A DNA stretch of 64,000 nt, taken from NCBI RefSeq assembly GCF_003383615.1, contig NZ_QNUL01000029.1, forward strand, positions 1 to 64,000, in the 5' to 3' direction. Of this stretch, positions 50,503 to 60,912 are shown piece after piece. A program made the translations under genes and the position numbers. Within the stretch, counting starts at the first letter, position 1. Every line of letters begins with the position of its first letter. This DNA comes from Dyadobacter luteus (GTDB lineage Bacteria; Bacteroidota; Bacteroidia; Cytophagales; Spirosomataceae). The notes beneath the pieces were generated by a model. The model was not told the origin of the DNA and did not search any database. It saw nothing but the letters and a program-made list of their open reading frames with translations.

Positions 50503-51903
50503 CTAAATTTCTACGTTCTCGTATAATGCCGGAATATGGATGTTTTTATATCCTTTGGCCTGCAGTTTTAACTTGAATGCAACCTGGGTTTCATATTCTC
50601 CATGAACAAGAAAAACTTTCTTAACCCGTTCCGGGGTTTGGCAGGAAAGGAAATCAATCATTTCGTTGTAATCCCCGTGTCCCGAGAATGAATCCATAGT
50701 GGCGACCCGGCATTTCACATCCAGGGTTTCTCCGAATATATTGACCTGCTTATCACCCCGTTTGAGAGCACCGGCAAGTGTATTGGCTGAAGCATATCCT
50801 ACGAGTAGTATGGTGCAGTTTTCTTTCTCAACATTATTCCTGATATGGTGTTTAATCCTGCCAGCTTCTGCCATGCCGGAGGATGAAATGATGATACAAG
50901 GCTCTTTGCGGTCGTTGATAGCCTTAGATTCGTTTACGTCAGATACATAATGAAGATAGGGGAATGCGAAGGCATCACCGTCTTTTTCAATATAATCCAG
51001 AATTTCAGGGTTGAAAAAATCCTCATGATCTTTCATGATTTTAGTCGCGTTGATAGCCAGCGGGCTGTCAATGTAAACAGGTATCCGGGGTAATTTGCCC
51101 GAGCTTGACAGCTGATCAAGGGCGTAGATCAGTTCTTGCGTACGGTCGACTGCGAATGCCGGAATAATCAGTTTACCACGTTTCTCGACACATGTTTCAT
51201 GAACAATCTGTAACAAATGTCCATGCATATCAATCTCCTTTTCATGCAGTCGATCGCCATAAGTCGATTCACAAATGATGATGTCAGCCTGAGGGAAAAC
51301 ATCGGGTTTACGAAGTATCCTGTCTTCCGGACGGCCTATATCACCTGTAAAAGTAATTTGTTTAAAAGTGCCTTTATCCGGTACGCTCAAATGTACCGCA
51401 GCGCTTCCAAGCAAGTGGGCTGCATCTGTAAGAAATACCGCTACTTCGTCGTTCGGCCCCAGGTGGAAAGTTTGTCCGTATTTCACTGTTTTGAAAAGAC
51501 TCAGCGCCTTCTGCGCATCTTCAGCATCGTAGAGTTCTTCCAATAAGGGCCTGCCTTGTTTTTTTCTGCGCTCATTGATTCTCTCCAAATCTTTCTCCTG
51601 AATATGTGCGCTGTCCATCAGCATAATTTTACACAGATCCGCCGTTGGTGCTGTACAATAAATAGGTCCGGAAAACCCTTGCCGTACCAGTCGGGGAATC
51701 AAACCCGAATGATCTATATGTGCATGTGAAAGGATCAGGTAGTCAACATCAGAAGCTTTAAATCCCAGGTTGCGATTAAATTCATCGGTTTGAATACCCT
51801 GGAACAATCCACAGTCCAGTAGTATTTTTGTTCCCTGTTCGGTTGTGATGAGGTGCTTGCTTCCGGTAACTGTTCTTGCGGCTCCAAAAAACTGTATGTG
51901 CAT
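50503..51903 (-). CDS. Metallo-beta-lactamase / beta-CASP family ribonuclease
   Basis: The protein has 466 residues. The MBL metal site is HAHIDHSG (60-67), with further ligands in TDAAHLLGS and FTGDIG. A beta-CASP domain follows (IPAFAVDRTQELIY and IIISSSGMAEAGR), and a C-terminal FSGHGDYNEM plus VHGE completes the fold. It belongs to the CPSF73/YSH1-like RNA-processing group. No KH domain precedes it. It lies 32 nt after hpt and is probably co-transcribed. Confidence 0.92.
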   Translation of the reverse strand: MHIQFFGAARTVTGSKHLITTEQGTKILLDCGLFQGIQTDEFNRNLGFKASDVDYLILSHAHIDHSGLIPRLVRQGFSGPIYCTAPTADLCKIMLMDSAHIQEKDLERINERRKKQGRPLLEELYDAEDAQKALSLFKTVKYGQTFHLGPNDEVAVFLTDAAHLLGSAAVHLSVPDKGTFKQITFTGDIGRPEDRILRKPDVFPQADIIICESTYGDRLHEKEIDMHGHLLQIVHETCVEKRGKLIIPAFAVDRTQELIYALDQLSSSGKLPRIPVYIDSPLAINATKIMKDHEDFFNPEILDYIEKDGDAFAFPYLHYVSDVNESKAINDRKEPCIIISSSGMAEAGRIKHHIRNNVEKENCTILLVGYASANTLAGALKRGDKQVNIFGETLDVKCRVATMDSFSGHGDYNEMIDFLSCQTPERVKKVFLVHGEYETQVAFKLKLQAKGYKNIHIPALYENVEI

Positions 51904-51935
51904 ATTCGAGTGGATTTTTGAGAAATAAATTTAAA

Positions 51936-52463
51936 TCAGGCAATTACGTATAGTGCATCCAGATTGCGGCCCAGCCCGTTGTAATCCAGACCGTAACCTA
52001 CTACGAAGCGATTAGCAATTTCAAATCCGATATAACGCATTTCAACTGGTTTTTTCAATGCATCCGGTTTGTGTAGTAAAGTGGCAATTTCTACTGATGC
52101 GGGACTAAAAGCCGATATTTGTTCAATCAGATGATTCATCGTGAGGCCTGTGTCTACGATGTCTTCGATTACAATTACGTCGCGGTCTTTTATACTTTCT
52201 TCCAGACCGATAATTTGTCTTACCTGTCCGGTTGAACCTGTATTTTCATAGGATGCAAGCTTTACAAAAGTGATTTCACAAGTGATGGGAATTCTTTTTA
52301 AAAGCTCGGTTGCAAACAAAAAAGCACCATTAAGTACTACAATAAACAACGGACAGCGATCTTTGTAGTCAGCGCTCACTTGAGAAGCCAGATGTGATAT
52401 CCGGTTTTCTAGCGTTGGCTGGTCAATGAATGGAACAAAGGTTTTGTCTAATATGGTTATCAT
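51936..52463 (-). CDS. hpt: Hypoxanthine phosphoribosyltransferase
   Basis: This purine salvage enzyme converts hypoxanthine (or guanine) and PRPP to the nucleotide. The PRPP loop DVIVIEDIVDTGLTM is intact. LFIVVLNGAFLFATEL is the N-terminal substrate block and DALKKPVEMRYIGFEI the late one. The 175-residue length is normal. It is the first gene of a two-gene minus-strand unit with the beta-CASP nuclease. Confidence 0.96.
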   Translation of the reverse strand: MITILDKTFVPFIDQPTLENRISHLASQVSADYKDRCPLFIVVLNGAFLFATELLKRIPITCEITFVKLASYENTGSTGQVRQIIGLEESIKDRDVIVIEDIVDTGLTMNHLIEQISAFSPASVEIATLLHKPDALKKPVEMRYIGFEIANRFVVGYGLDYNGLGRNLDALYVIA

Positions 52464-52605
52464 AAGGAAGTTAATATCTAAAAATCACCTTCGCAGGGAT
52501 CTTATAATTGGTTCAGTTTATCAATATTAACTCTTTTTTTAAAAACCCACCTCCCTGCAAACGTAAAATAACTTTCCGTCGTTAATAGGACAGATTACCC
52601 CTGAT

Positions 52606-53829
52606 ATGAAACGAATACAACATATTACTACATATTGCCTCCTGGCGCTGCTTTCCTCAACCAACGTTTTTGCCCAATTATATTCTTCGGCTGATCTCGA
52701 CAAAAATTATGACATGATCCTGAAGAATCCGAGTGTACAGATTGAATCTACTGAGGCGATCAATATGCTCTACAATTACAAGTTTGCAGAGGCTGATGCA
52801 GAGTTTCGCTGGTTGAAATATCGCTATCCGAAGCACCCGATGCCTCATTTTTTGATGGGATTGGCGGAATGGTGGAAAATTGTGCCTAATACGGATAATG
52901 AAGAGCATGACAGGGCATTTTTGGCTCAGATGGATTCAACCATTACGCTCGCGGAGAAATTGTATGATAATGAAAAGAATAAAGTAGAACCAGCTTTTTT
53001 CCTGGCTGCTGCCTACGCATTTAAAGGAAGGCTTTATGCAGAGCGGGAAAGCTGGACAAAGGCTGCATTTGCCGGGAGGAAGTCACTCAAGTATTTTGAG
53101 GTTTGTAAGGGAAACGGTGACCTTTCTCCTGAGCTGCTGTTTGGTGATGGTCTTTATAATTATTACGCAGAATGGGTTCCTAAGGAGTATCCTTTGCTGA
53201 AGCCGATATTGGCTTTATTTCCAAAGGGTAATAAGAAACTGGGACAGCAACAGTTGGAGAAAGTGGGTAACAACGCATTTTACACGCGTGTTGAAGCGAG
53301 GTATTTCCTGTTGCAGATATATAGCATGGAAAATGAGTATGGCAAGGCCTATGAGCTGGCCAAGTATATGTGGCAGACTTATCCGAATAATCCGTATTTC
53401 GAGCGCTATTTCTGCCGGACAGCTTTTGTTACCGGAAGAGCAGCGGAAGCGGAAAAGGCAGCTGAGAATATTCTTACGAAGATAGATCAGTATATGCCTG
53501 GATATGAAGGAGTGAGTGGGCGAAACGCTGCCTATGTTCTGGCTTATTATAATATGCAATACCATCGTAATTACGAGCTGGCCGCTAAATATTATCAGCG
53601 GGCGATCGACTTTTCAGTGCAGACCAAATCGCTGAATGCCGGATACTACGTGTCCTCGTTGCTGGGACTTGGTAAAATAGCAGAGATGAAAAAGAATTAT
53701 GATGAGGCACTACGCTATTATAAACTGGCCGATGACAAGGCTGACAAAAAATCCAGTCAGGATAAGGAAGCGAAGAAGGCTATTGAAAATCTAAAAAAAA
53801 TGAAACGGGAAGAAAGAAGAAGGAGGTAG
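52606..53829 (+). CDS. Secreted tetratricopeptide repeat protein
   Basis: The protein has 407 residues with a signal peptide (MKRIQHITTYCLLALLSSTN then VFAQ). The mature part is almost all helical TPR units, such as FAEADAEFRWLKYRYPKHP, YGKAYELAKYMWQTYPNNP and YDEALRYYKLADDKA. It ends in a very basic tail (KMKREERRRR). It is probably periplasmic, with a scaffold role. It is monocistronic, with a strong terminator shared with the convergent dipeptidase gene. Confidence 0.85.
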   Translation: MKRIQHITTYCLLALLSSTNVFAQLYSSADLDKNYDMILKNPSVQIESTEAINMLYNYKFAEADAEFRWLKYRYPKHPMPHFLMGLAEWWKIVPNTDNEEHDRAFLAQMDSTITLAEKLYDNEKNKVEPAFFLAAAYAFKGRLYAERESWTKAAFAGRKSLKYFEVCKGNGDLSPELLFGDGLYNYYAEWVPKEYPLLKPILALFPKGNKKLGQQQLEKVGNNAFYTRVEARYFLLQIYSMENEYGKAYELAKYMWQTYPNNPYFERYFCRTAFVTGRAAEAEKAAENILTKIDQYMPGYEGVSGRNAAYVLAYYNMQYHRNYELAAKYYQRAIDFSVQTKSLNAGYYVSSLLGLGKIAEMKKNYDEALRYYKLADDKADKKSSQDKEAKKAIENLKKMKREERRRR

Positions 53830-53851
53830 GTGCAAATCAGCGGATAAATTG

Positions 53852-53896
53852 AAAGGGTTAAAACTGAACATGATCTTCAGTTTTAACCCTTTTTTA
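53852..53896. terminator. Bidirectional terminator
   Basis: A perfect 16-bp stem AAAGGGTTAAAACTGA / TCAGTTTTAACCCTTT (53852-53867, 53877-53892) with a T run. It serves the TPR gene (plus) and the M20 dipeptidase gene (minus). Confidence 0.88.
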
Positions 53897-55258
53897 TTAC
53901 TTTTTCAACCTTGCATAATGCTTGAAGAAAAGCGGAATAGTCTCTATTCCTTTGTAGTAATTGAAAAGTCCGTAGCTCTCATTAGGAGAATGCAGTGCGT
54001 CGATATCCAGTCCGAAGCCCATCAGGATACTTTTCTGACCCAGTTCCTGCTCGAATAATGCTACAATAGGAATACTTCCTCCACCACGTGTTGGGATCGG
54101 TTTTTTACCGAAAGATTCTTCCATGGCAAGTGAAGCTGCCTCGTATTCAACAGAATCTGTCGGCGTAACATAAGGTAACCCACCATGGTGCGGTGTCACC
54201 TTTACTTTCACTGATGCTGGTGCAATAGATTCAAAATGTTTGGTGAACAAAGCGCATATTTCTTGGTCCGTCTGATTAGGGACAAGGCGCATGGAAATTT
54301 TAGCATTTGCTTTGGACGGCAAAACAGTTTTTGCTCCTTCACCTATATAACCTCCCCAAATTCCGTTGACGTCAAGTGTAGGGCGGATGGATGTTCTTTC
54401 AATGGTTGTATAGCCTTTTTCACCAGCTACATCGTCAATGACCAGATCCTTTTTATATTCATCCAGATCAAACGGAGCCGCATTCAACGCATCTCTTTCC
54501 GCCTGACTAAGCTCCTGAACCTGATCGTAGAATCCGGGAATGGTAATATGTCCGTTTTCATCTTTAAGCGAAGCGATCATTTCACACAACACATTGATAG
54601 GGTTCGCTACGCCGCCGCCGTATACACCAGAATGTAAATCGCGGTTTGCACCTACTACTTCCACTTCCATGTATGTAAGTCCACGCAGGCCGGTTTCAAT
54701 GGAAGGCACATCATTGGCAATGATACTGGTATCAGAAATAAGGATGGTGTCACATTTCAACAAATCGCGGTGCTCTTTCACAAATGTTTCCAGGTGTGAT
54801 GAGCCAATTTCTTCTTCACCCTCAATCATCATTTTGATGTTGCAGGTCAGCGAATCTGTCGCAAGCATCGTTTCCAACGCTTTAATATGCATGTAAAACT
54901 GACCCTTATCATCGCATGCTCCACGAGCATAAATACGATCATTTTTGATTACCGGCTCAAATGGCGGTGAGTTCCAAAGTTCATAAGGATCAGCAGGCTG
55001 TACATCATAATGACCGTATACCAATACTGTTGGAAGCGCCGGATCTATTATTTTTTCTCCATAGACTACCGGATGTCCGGGTGTTTCAAATATCTCCACA
55101 CGGTCTGCACCGGCTTCACTGATCCGATCACGCACGTATTCTGCAGCTTTGATCATATCAGGTTTGAACTTTGAATCAGCGCTTACAGATGGAATCCGAA
55201 GCAGATCAAGTAGTTCATTCAGGAATCTGTCACGATTTTTATCAATGTAATTATTCAT
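53897..55258 (-). CDS. M20 family dipeptidase (CNDP/PepV-like)
   Basis: This dinuclear-zinc peptidase has 453 residues. Metal ligands lie in YGHYDVQPADP, GACDDKGQFYMH, EGEEEIGSSHLE and the late His of DALHSP. The NRDLHSGVYGGGVANP segment supplies the lid-domain substrate His. It would cleave dipeptides such as carnosine-like substrates. No signal peptide is seen, so it is cytoplasmic. Its stop lies 1 nt beyond the shared terminator. Confidence 0.93.
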   Translation of the reverse strand: MNNYIDKNRDRFLNELLDLLRIPSVSADSKFKPDMIKAAEYVRDRISEAGADRVEIFETPGHPVVYGEKIIDPALPTVLVYGHYDVQPADPYELWNSPPFEPVIKNDRIYARGACDDKGQFYMHIKALETMLATDSLTCNIKMMIEGEEEIGSSHLETFVKEHRDLLKCDTILISDTSIIANDVPSIETGLRGLTYMEVEVVGANRDLHSGVYGGGVANPINVLCEMIASLKDENGHITIPGFYDQVQELSQAERDALNAAPFDLDEYKKDLVIDDVAGEKGYTTIERTSIRPTLDVNGIWGGYIGEGAKTVLPSKANAKISMRLVPNQTDQEICALFTKHFESIAPASVKVKVTPHHGGLPYVTPTDSVEYEAASLAMEESFGKKPIPTRGGGSIPIVALFEQELGQKSILMGFGLDIDALHSPNESYGLFNYYKGIETIPLFFKHYARLKK

Positions 55259-55319
55259 AATCTGGTTTGTTCATTAGTTTTGCTACGGAAAGCAGCATTT
55301 GAAAAAGATCGGCAAATTT

Positions 55320-55356
55320 AAAAAAAATAACCCCTAAGGTTTTGTCCTTAGGGGTG
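55320..55356 (-). terminator. Terminator of plsY
   Basis: ACCCCTAAGG pairs perfectly with CCTTAGGGGT (55330-55339, 55346-55355). On the minus strand it is followed by a T-rich run. Confidence 0.8.
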
Positions 55357-55377
55357 CTTATTCTGATATATTTCTTG

Positions 55378-56031
55378 TTAGTGGCGAATCGCTTTCGATT
55401 TGCCGAATAGCTTCACCCTATTCTCGTTGCCGTTCATCAATCTGACAATATTCTTCTGATGTGTTAAGACCACCAACACAAACATTACGAAACCAAATAC
55501 GATCAGCAGTGGCTCAGGATGACCAAATACACCAATCCAGGAAAGTACAGGAAAGGAAAGTGTAGCCAGTATCGAGCTCAGGGATACATATTGAGACGCC
55601 AAAAGGGTAAGTATGAATATAGTAATGCTAAGCAAAGCAAGCTCGGGGTGAATAGCCAGTACCATACCCAGGAGTGTTGCAATTCCCTTACCGCCTTTAA
55701 ACTTTACAAAAACAGGAAAGATATGACCAACGATTGCGATTATTCCAAAAAGGATTTTGTACATCAGGAGCTCGGTTTCTCCAATAGTACCCATATAAAA
55801 CAGCATAGAAGCCATACAAGTGGCGGTCCATCCTTTAATCACATCAATCAGCATCACGATAGTACCAGCACGTTTTCCCAGCACTCTGAAAGTGTTGGTT
55901 GCACCAGCATTACCACTACCATGTTTTCTGACATCAATTCCAAAATAACCAATCCCATACCATACAGAACTCGGAATTGAACCCAGAAGATAAGCTGCAA
56001 GAATCGTAATTATAAATAGGGTAACACTCAT
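55378..56031 (-). CDS. plsY: Glycerol-3-phosphate acyltransferase PlsY
   Basis: This integral membrane enzyme uses acyl-phosphate to make lysophosphatidic acid. The three motifs are GSIPSSVWYG near residues 17-26, HGSGNAGATNTFRVLGKRAG, and FKGGKGIATLLG. The 217-residue length, with about five helices, is normal. It has a consensus promoter at 56076-56107 and its own terminator, so it is monocistronic. Confidence 0.96.
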   Translation of the reverse strand: MSVTLFIITILAAYLLGSIPSSVWYGIGYFGIDVRKHGSGNAGATNTFRVLGKRAGTIVMLIDVIKGWTATCMASMLFYMGTIGETELLMYKILFGIIAIVGHIFPVFVKFKGGKGIATLLGMVLAIHPELALLSITIFILTLLASQYVSLSSILATLSFPVLSWIGVFGHPEPLLIVFGFVMFVLVVLTHQKNIVRLMNGNENRVKLFGKSKAIRH

Positions 56032-56075
56032 TTTGTACTATTTCTTGTTTATTTTGAATTAGATTGAGTTTTTGT

Positions 56076-56107
56076 CAAAAATACGATAGAATATGGTTTT
56101 TTGCAAA
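56076..56107 (-). promoter_or_regulatory. Promoter of plsY
   Basis: On the minus strand, TTTG (56104-56107), a 20-nt spacer and TATTTTTG (56076-56083) are a full match to the Bacteroidota consensus. Confidence 0.75.
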
Positions 56108-56172
56108 TAATGCGTAACTGCAAAATTAATGTTTTTGCCACGAATGATCAAATAAATTCTACGCAGCGCAAA

Positions 56173-59100
56173 TCAGAAGCCTTCTGCCTGTTCTTCTTTC
56201 TTTTTCTTTTCGGCTGCCGGTGTTACTTTTTTCTTAACTGTAGCTTTCATCTGCTTTGCTTTTTTTACTGCCGGCTGGTAAAAATCATCGAAACGGTTGA
56301 CGAACATATCCTTCTCTTCCGTACCCAATGAGATCAGAGTCATTTTGGATTTTACGTTTTTAGACTTTGCCGTAAGCTGGTCATTAAAATCAAGCTGAGA
56401 AGATACTACACCCAGTTCATTTTGGCGATAGTCAAAATAATACCAGATGTCCGGAGATGCCTGTAGGAATAAGCTAAACTCGTCACCATCCGCCGTTCTC
56501 CTTATTTCAAGTACGCCTTCCATTTGCGCATTAATATTGTTTCTGCCAAAGTGAGACACGCCTATCGGACCTTGTGAATAGTAAGCCCCATGTACGGCAG
56601 ACCAGTTCAGGTTAACATTGGACAGCGCAATCGGAGCGTCCATGACGGGCGAAGCTTCGAACAAAGGTTTGTAGGCTGCCGCAGATAATTTGACAAATGC
56701 ATCGGTTGGTTTGGCTCCAATCATTGCTGCCAGTTTTCGGTTCTGTAGCTCGAAATCATCCTCTGCAGCCGTGCTGTTTTGTTCTTCCAGGTTCGTTTCT
56801 ACAATTTTGGCAGCAATGGGCTGTAACACTGGTTCAAGAGCGGCCATTTTAAGCAATAGCATCGTGTTGAAACTAAATCGCGAACTGTCTACCTGTGCTT
56901 CCACAATGCCGGACGCCTGCATCCAGTCTGCCGACGTAAGTTTCAGCGGGCCGGAAAAATTGGCGATTCCCGTTTTGTCATCAAACTTCAGAACATTGGA
57001 TTCGTCTATGAGCCCGTCGGCACCCGCCGGAGGTGTCACTTTGAAAGCTTTGTTGTCTTCGTCATAATTCATGGCGCCTTGTGCGAGGTATATGTCTTCA
57101 TCACCGTCGGAGTCTTTGGCCGACAAAAAGCTCATATATAACCCTCTTGCCTCATTAAAATGAAGCCCTACAGATAGCGGCAACTCGTGCTCGTTCTTCA
57201 GGTTTTTGTCAATTTTGATAGATATATTCTCTCCCGGAGCCTCATTGTATACAATCCAGGAGCTCTGAAAATCTTTCCTGAATTTGATCATTGGCTTCAC
57301 AAATCCTTCCAGTTTCAATGAAGGTTCATAAGCTACCAGGTTAATAGCACCCTTGTACTGAATCCGTGGAGAGAGAATCAGATTATCTGCCTCTTTTATA
57401 TCTGCATGCGCGGTGGTATAATATTTCAGAGCCTGATTTGCAGCAGCACTGCCCTTTTTTTGTTTTCCTTCAATTTCTGCGCCTAGTTCGCGGAGCTCGA
57501 AGTTTTGCATTTTAATATTGAATGTATCTTTTCTGGCCGTGATGTACTGGTAAGTTGCGGATCCTTCGAAGTGATTCCGTGAGTTTATTTTGATATCAGC
57601 ATCGCGCAATCTGTGTGAAGTATTGAGCGTATCAATTTCAATTCTCGCTTTTTTCAAAGGATTAATTCTTCCTTTTGAATCAATGCTGATCAAGCCTCCG
57701 TCGGGGATAATTTTCACATCGGCGGTTTGTACGTAAGGCACGCCTTTTACGTTTAATGTCACTTTACCCACATCATAAATTGCCTCGGATCCCTGGAACG
57801 TTAACCCTTCCTGTTCAGGATTGGTAGAGGTATAGGACGAGGTTTCTCCAAAGCCTTTCATGACAATGGTTTTTTTATTCATGTCCCACTTGGCAGAGCC
57901 AATTAGCGTTTGGTAAGAAGCAGTAGGAATTTGCATACCGGATGAGTCGGAGCTGAAGCCTGTTTCATCGGTCAGGAAAGTTGCAATACCGGTTTTGAAA
58001 TTAAAATCAATATTTACATTATTTCCTGTAAGTAGTTTTTGGGTGGCTTTATCCTGCCCACTGTTGATGGAAAAGACAGATTTATTCGAAAGAAATCCTT
58101 CCTTATTGAATTTGATATCAGCTGATGTAATTTCTGAATCTGCCCGTTTCAGCTTTCCATTACCATACAATCCGCTTGATCTGAGCAGAAGTCCTCCTTC
58201 AAGATTGGTTGTGCCCTGGTGGAAAGTGAACGACTTACCTCTTGTATTGATAAACATACTGTCGGTATGAGGATACCAGCGTAATGTATAGTCTTTCAGA
58301 TCTACAGCGGGGAAATAACCTTTTCCGATAGATGCTTCCTTAATGCTGGCAACATCACCCGAAGCCATAAGAGAATCAGAAGCAAGCAATACTTCCTTGG
58401 CTGTCATCGATGCAGAAAGGTACTTGATTACAGCTTTGGAATGCAAACCTGAATTATCCATGACCAGCGTATCGGTGAATTTGGCCAAAGCCTTGCCTCC
58501 GTAAATTTTCATATCGGTTACAGGAGGCTTGTATTCAAACCCGAGTGAGTTATCAGGCATACTTTTCAGGATTGTCTTGATATCAGGAATAATGCCATTC
58601 CCGTAAAAAGTCCCGTCAAAAATCACATCACGCTGATCCAGTCCGTCCATATCTATCTTCGGTATTTTAAAATATACCTCTCTTGGATAGAGAACCGGAT
58701 CACGTTCGGGCTGATCGAAATAAACCATCATACCGTCCGGAACAACGAGTCGGGGTGACTTCTTACCTTTCTGTATACCTGATTTATTGGTAGGATCACT
58801 CAGATAAAACGTTCCTCCTTTTTCGTATTTCACGTGACCGCCGACTTCTCCTTTTTGTCCCTTGGCAAATTTTTCCTTTGGCGTAAAAGTGATGGAGTCG
58901 TTTGGACTTACATTTACAAAGAACTGCTTATAATCGAATTTCAGATTTTGTCCTCTGAACTGATAGTTGGATGCGACCAGCTGACCGTTCATGCCGAAAT
59001 TCCGGTTGCGTCCGATTACTACCTTTTTGTCTCCGGGTACGCCATAAATTTTCAGAGAATCACTCACAACAAACCTGGATACGCCAAGGACTGTGAGCAA

Positions 59101-60849
59101 GGTATCTCCCAATGTGATGGTTGCATTTGCGGTTTCATCATTGGCAGAAAATTGGGATACAACCTGAAAATTGTCATAATCAGCTTTGTCCAGATTAGCC
59201 AATACATATAGAATCCCCTTCTTGCTCAGGGCAAATTCATCTGTAGGTTGGTTATAGATGAAATAACCATCCAGAGCAAGTCGCTCTAATGTGCGCCGTA
59301 ATATTTTAGGGTTTTGCTTGAAGTGCCTCGCCAGATCATCAGAAAGAAAACTGGTTTTCTTTTGCGTCTGTGTGTAGTTGGTAGCTAATAACAAAGGCTG
59401 AAATCCAAATTCCTGGCTTATTCCTCTGAAACGCTCCTTTTTGAAATAATCAAAAGACTCCAGTTTTACGGGTACTACCGATTTTCCATCTATCCTGAGG
59501 AATTCTACTTTATCATTAGGGAATTTCCAGCGCATAGCTTGTGCCCAGATGTTCATTTTGTGATAGGAATCCTGATAGGGTAGTGGAGCGTAGTCCGTTT
59601 TTTCCGCACGGCCTAGTTTAACCAGCCCTTCGTCATCATTATACGAGAATGTAACACCGGGATGATATAGCGAATCAGTGCCGATTGGCATCGAAAAGCT
59701 GACAAAAGACGAAGAAATGACCGAATCTTTCAGGGCAAATTTGTTACTCTGTACTTTAAACGCTGTTTTGTCTTTATAAGCAACTTTAACTGTTGATGGC
59801 TGCTCACTCAGAGACGAACTGTACATCGTTGTCCCGATAAGCGCATAGCCTCCTTTGTAGTCAATATTTTTTCGGGAGGGTTTTAGCCGCGCATCAATTC
59901 CGTTAGATACAAAACGAGGATAGGCTACGGGTTGACCTTTTATTTTTTTTGTGCCACGGTATTCCATTGTCCCTTTTACCGGACTTGCGAGCAGCCTCTC
60001 ATCATGAATGGTGACGTTCTCTGCTACGATTTTGGGTTGGGAAATATTAAACGAATACGCATCCAGATCAACATAAATTGAAGAATCGCCCGCAGCTGAC
60101 CAGCTGAATCGCCCGCTCTTTCCGACAAAAATACCATCCTGCAAAGAAACAGCCCCGTTTGTTGGTCCGAATACCACGGAGTCGCCCGCAGCTACCATTC
60201 CGAACATTGCATTCTGAAGTTCCAACACTGCACCAGAAATAACCGGTAATGGGTTAGACTTAGGAGCAATAACATAATTTGAATCTACCGGTGTATCCCA
60301 GCTGTCATTTGCAGCAGCTGCTGCCGCCTCTTTATTCGCTGCAACGGCATTTGTAGTATCAAATTTCAACCGATAACTTCCTTTCAGCAAATACAATGAA
60401 TTGTAATTGGTAGCGTAAAGTTTATTGGTTTCGGTGATAGTTCTTATCGTTTCAAGGACTTTTTGAAAAGCTTTTGCATCATACTTTGCTCCTGCCTGAT
60501 TGGCCACATCAAGAAAACCGTCCAGCTCATTAGGGGATTTTTTAGCGAAGGTATGTGTGTTTCGTATCAACAGGAACATCACAGGGCCTGCCTTTTGTCC
60601 TTTGGAGAGCTGGGTCTTCACTGCCTGCATGAACTTTGCCTGTTGAGCACTGCCCAAAGAAGAAGTCCAGATACTATCCAACTGTGCCGTAGCTCTGATG
60701 AACTGTGGATTGCGGCTGCCCTCCATCATCTTTTTGAGCTGAACCATAAACTGGCCTGGTTCTTCTGCGATTTTCACATTTTGAGCCATTGCGGCGGTCA
60801 CTGTCGCAAAAAACAGGCAAAGAAGGAGACTGTATCTAAAAATTTTCAT
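56173..60849 (-). CDS. Very large exported beta-rich protein of unknown function
   Basis: The protein has 1558 residues from ATG 60849; a TTG at 60870 would add seven. A signal peptide (MKIFRYSLLLCLFFATVTAA then MAQ) leads into a helical domain (about 20-160). Over 1200 residues of alternating short strands follow, with recurring Y.G..L.G.G and S.G.G patterns reminiscent of layered beta-solenoid or AsmA/OstA-like folds. The extreme C terminus is Lys/Ala-rich (KKAKQMKATVKKKV). I recognise no catalytic motif. An envelope role is likely. Confidence 0.75.
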   Translation of the reverse strand: MKIFRYSLLLCLFFATVTAAMAQNVKIAEEPGQFMVQLKKMMEGSRNPQFIRATAQLDSIWTSSLGSAQQAKFMQAVKTQLSKGQKAGPVMFLLIRNTHTFAKKSPNELDGFLDVANQAGAKYDAKAFQKVLETIRTITETNKLYATNYNSLYLLKGSYRLKFDTTNAVAANKEAAAAAANDSWDTPVDSNYVIAPKSNPLPVISGAVLELQNAMFGMVAAGDSVVFGPTNGAVSLQDGIFVGKSGRFSWSAAGDSSIYVDLDAYSFNISQPKIVAENVTIHDERLLASPVKGTMEYRGTKKIKGQPVAYPRFVSNGIDARLKPSRKNIDYKGGYALIGTTMYSSSLSEQPSTVKVAYKDKTAFKVQSNKFALKDSVISSSFVSFSMPIGTDSLYHPGVTFSYNDDEGLVKLGRAEKTDYAPLPYQDSYHKMNIWAQAMRWKFPNDKVEFLRIDGKSVVPVKLESFDYFKKERFRGISQEFGFQPLLLATNYTQTQKKTSFLSDDLARHFKQNPKILRRTLERLALDGYFIYNQPTDEFALSKKGILYVLANLDKADYDNFQVVSQFSANDETANATITLGDTLLTVLGVSRFVVSDSLKIYGVPGDKKVVIGRNRNFGMNGQLVASNYQFRGQNLKFDYKQFFVNVSPNDSITFTPKEKFAKGQKGEVGGHVKYEKGGTFYLSDPTNKSGIQKGKKSPRLVVPDGMMVYFDQPERDPVLYPREVYFKIPKIDMDGLDQRDVIFDGTFYGNGIIPDIKTILKSMPDNSLGFEYKPPVTDMKIYGGKALAKFTDTLVMDNSGLHSKAVIKYLSASMTAKEVLLASDSLMASGDVASIKEASIGKGYFPAVDLKDYTLRWYPHTDSMFINTRGKSFTFHQGTTNLEGGLLLRSSGLYGNGKLKRADSEITSADIKFNKEGFLSNKSVFSINSGQDKATQKLLTGNNVNIDFNFKTGIATFLTDETGFSSDSSGMQIPTASYQTLIGSAKWDMNKKTIVMKGFGETSSYTSTNPEQEGLTFQGSEAIYDVGKVTLNVKGVPYVQTADVKIIPDGGLISIDSKGRINPLKKARIEIDTLNTSHRLRDADIKINSRNHFEGSATYQYITARKDTFNIKMQNFELRELGAEIEGKQKKGSAAANQALKYYTTAHADIKEADNLILSPRIQYKGAINLVAYEPSLKLEGFVKPMIKFRKDFQSSWIVYNEAPGENISIKIDKNLKNEHELPLSVGLHFNEARGLYMSFLSAKDSDGDEDIYLAQGAMNYDEDNKAFKVTPPAGADGLIDESNVLKFDDKTGIANFSGPLKLTSADWMQASGIVEAQVDSSRFSFNTMLLLKMAALEPVLQPIAAKIVETNLEEQNSTAAEDDFELQNRKLAAMIGAKPTDAFVKLSAAAYKPLFEASPVMDAPIALSNVNLNWSAVHGAYYSQGPIGVSHFGRNNINAQMEGVLEIRRTADGDEFSLFLQASPDIWYYFDYRQNELGVVSSQLDFNDQLTAKSKNVKSKMTLISLGTEEKDMFVNRFDDFYQPAVKKAKQMKATVKKKVTPAAEKKKKEEQAEGF

Positions 60850-60872
60850 GTGTATGATGATGCTGTTCAACA

Positions 60873-60912
60873 GAAAACCCTCCCTGACTTTATGGATGAG
60901 AGAGGGATTTTC
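60873..60912 (-). terminator. Terminator of prmA
   Basis: GAAAACCCTC pairs with GAGGGATTTTC with a one-base bulge, immediately after the prmA stop. It sits within 25 nt upstream of the large exported protein's ATG. Confidence 0.6.
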
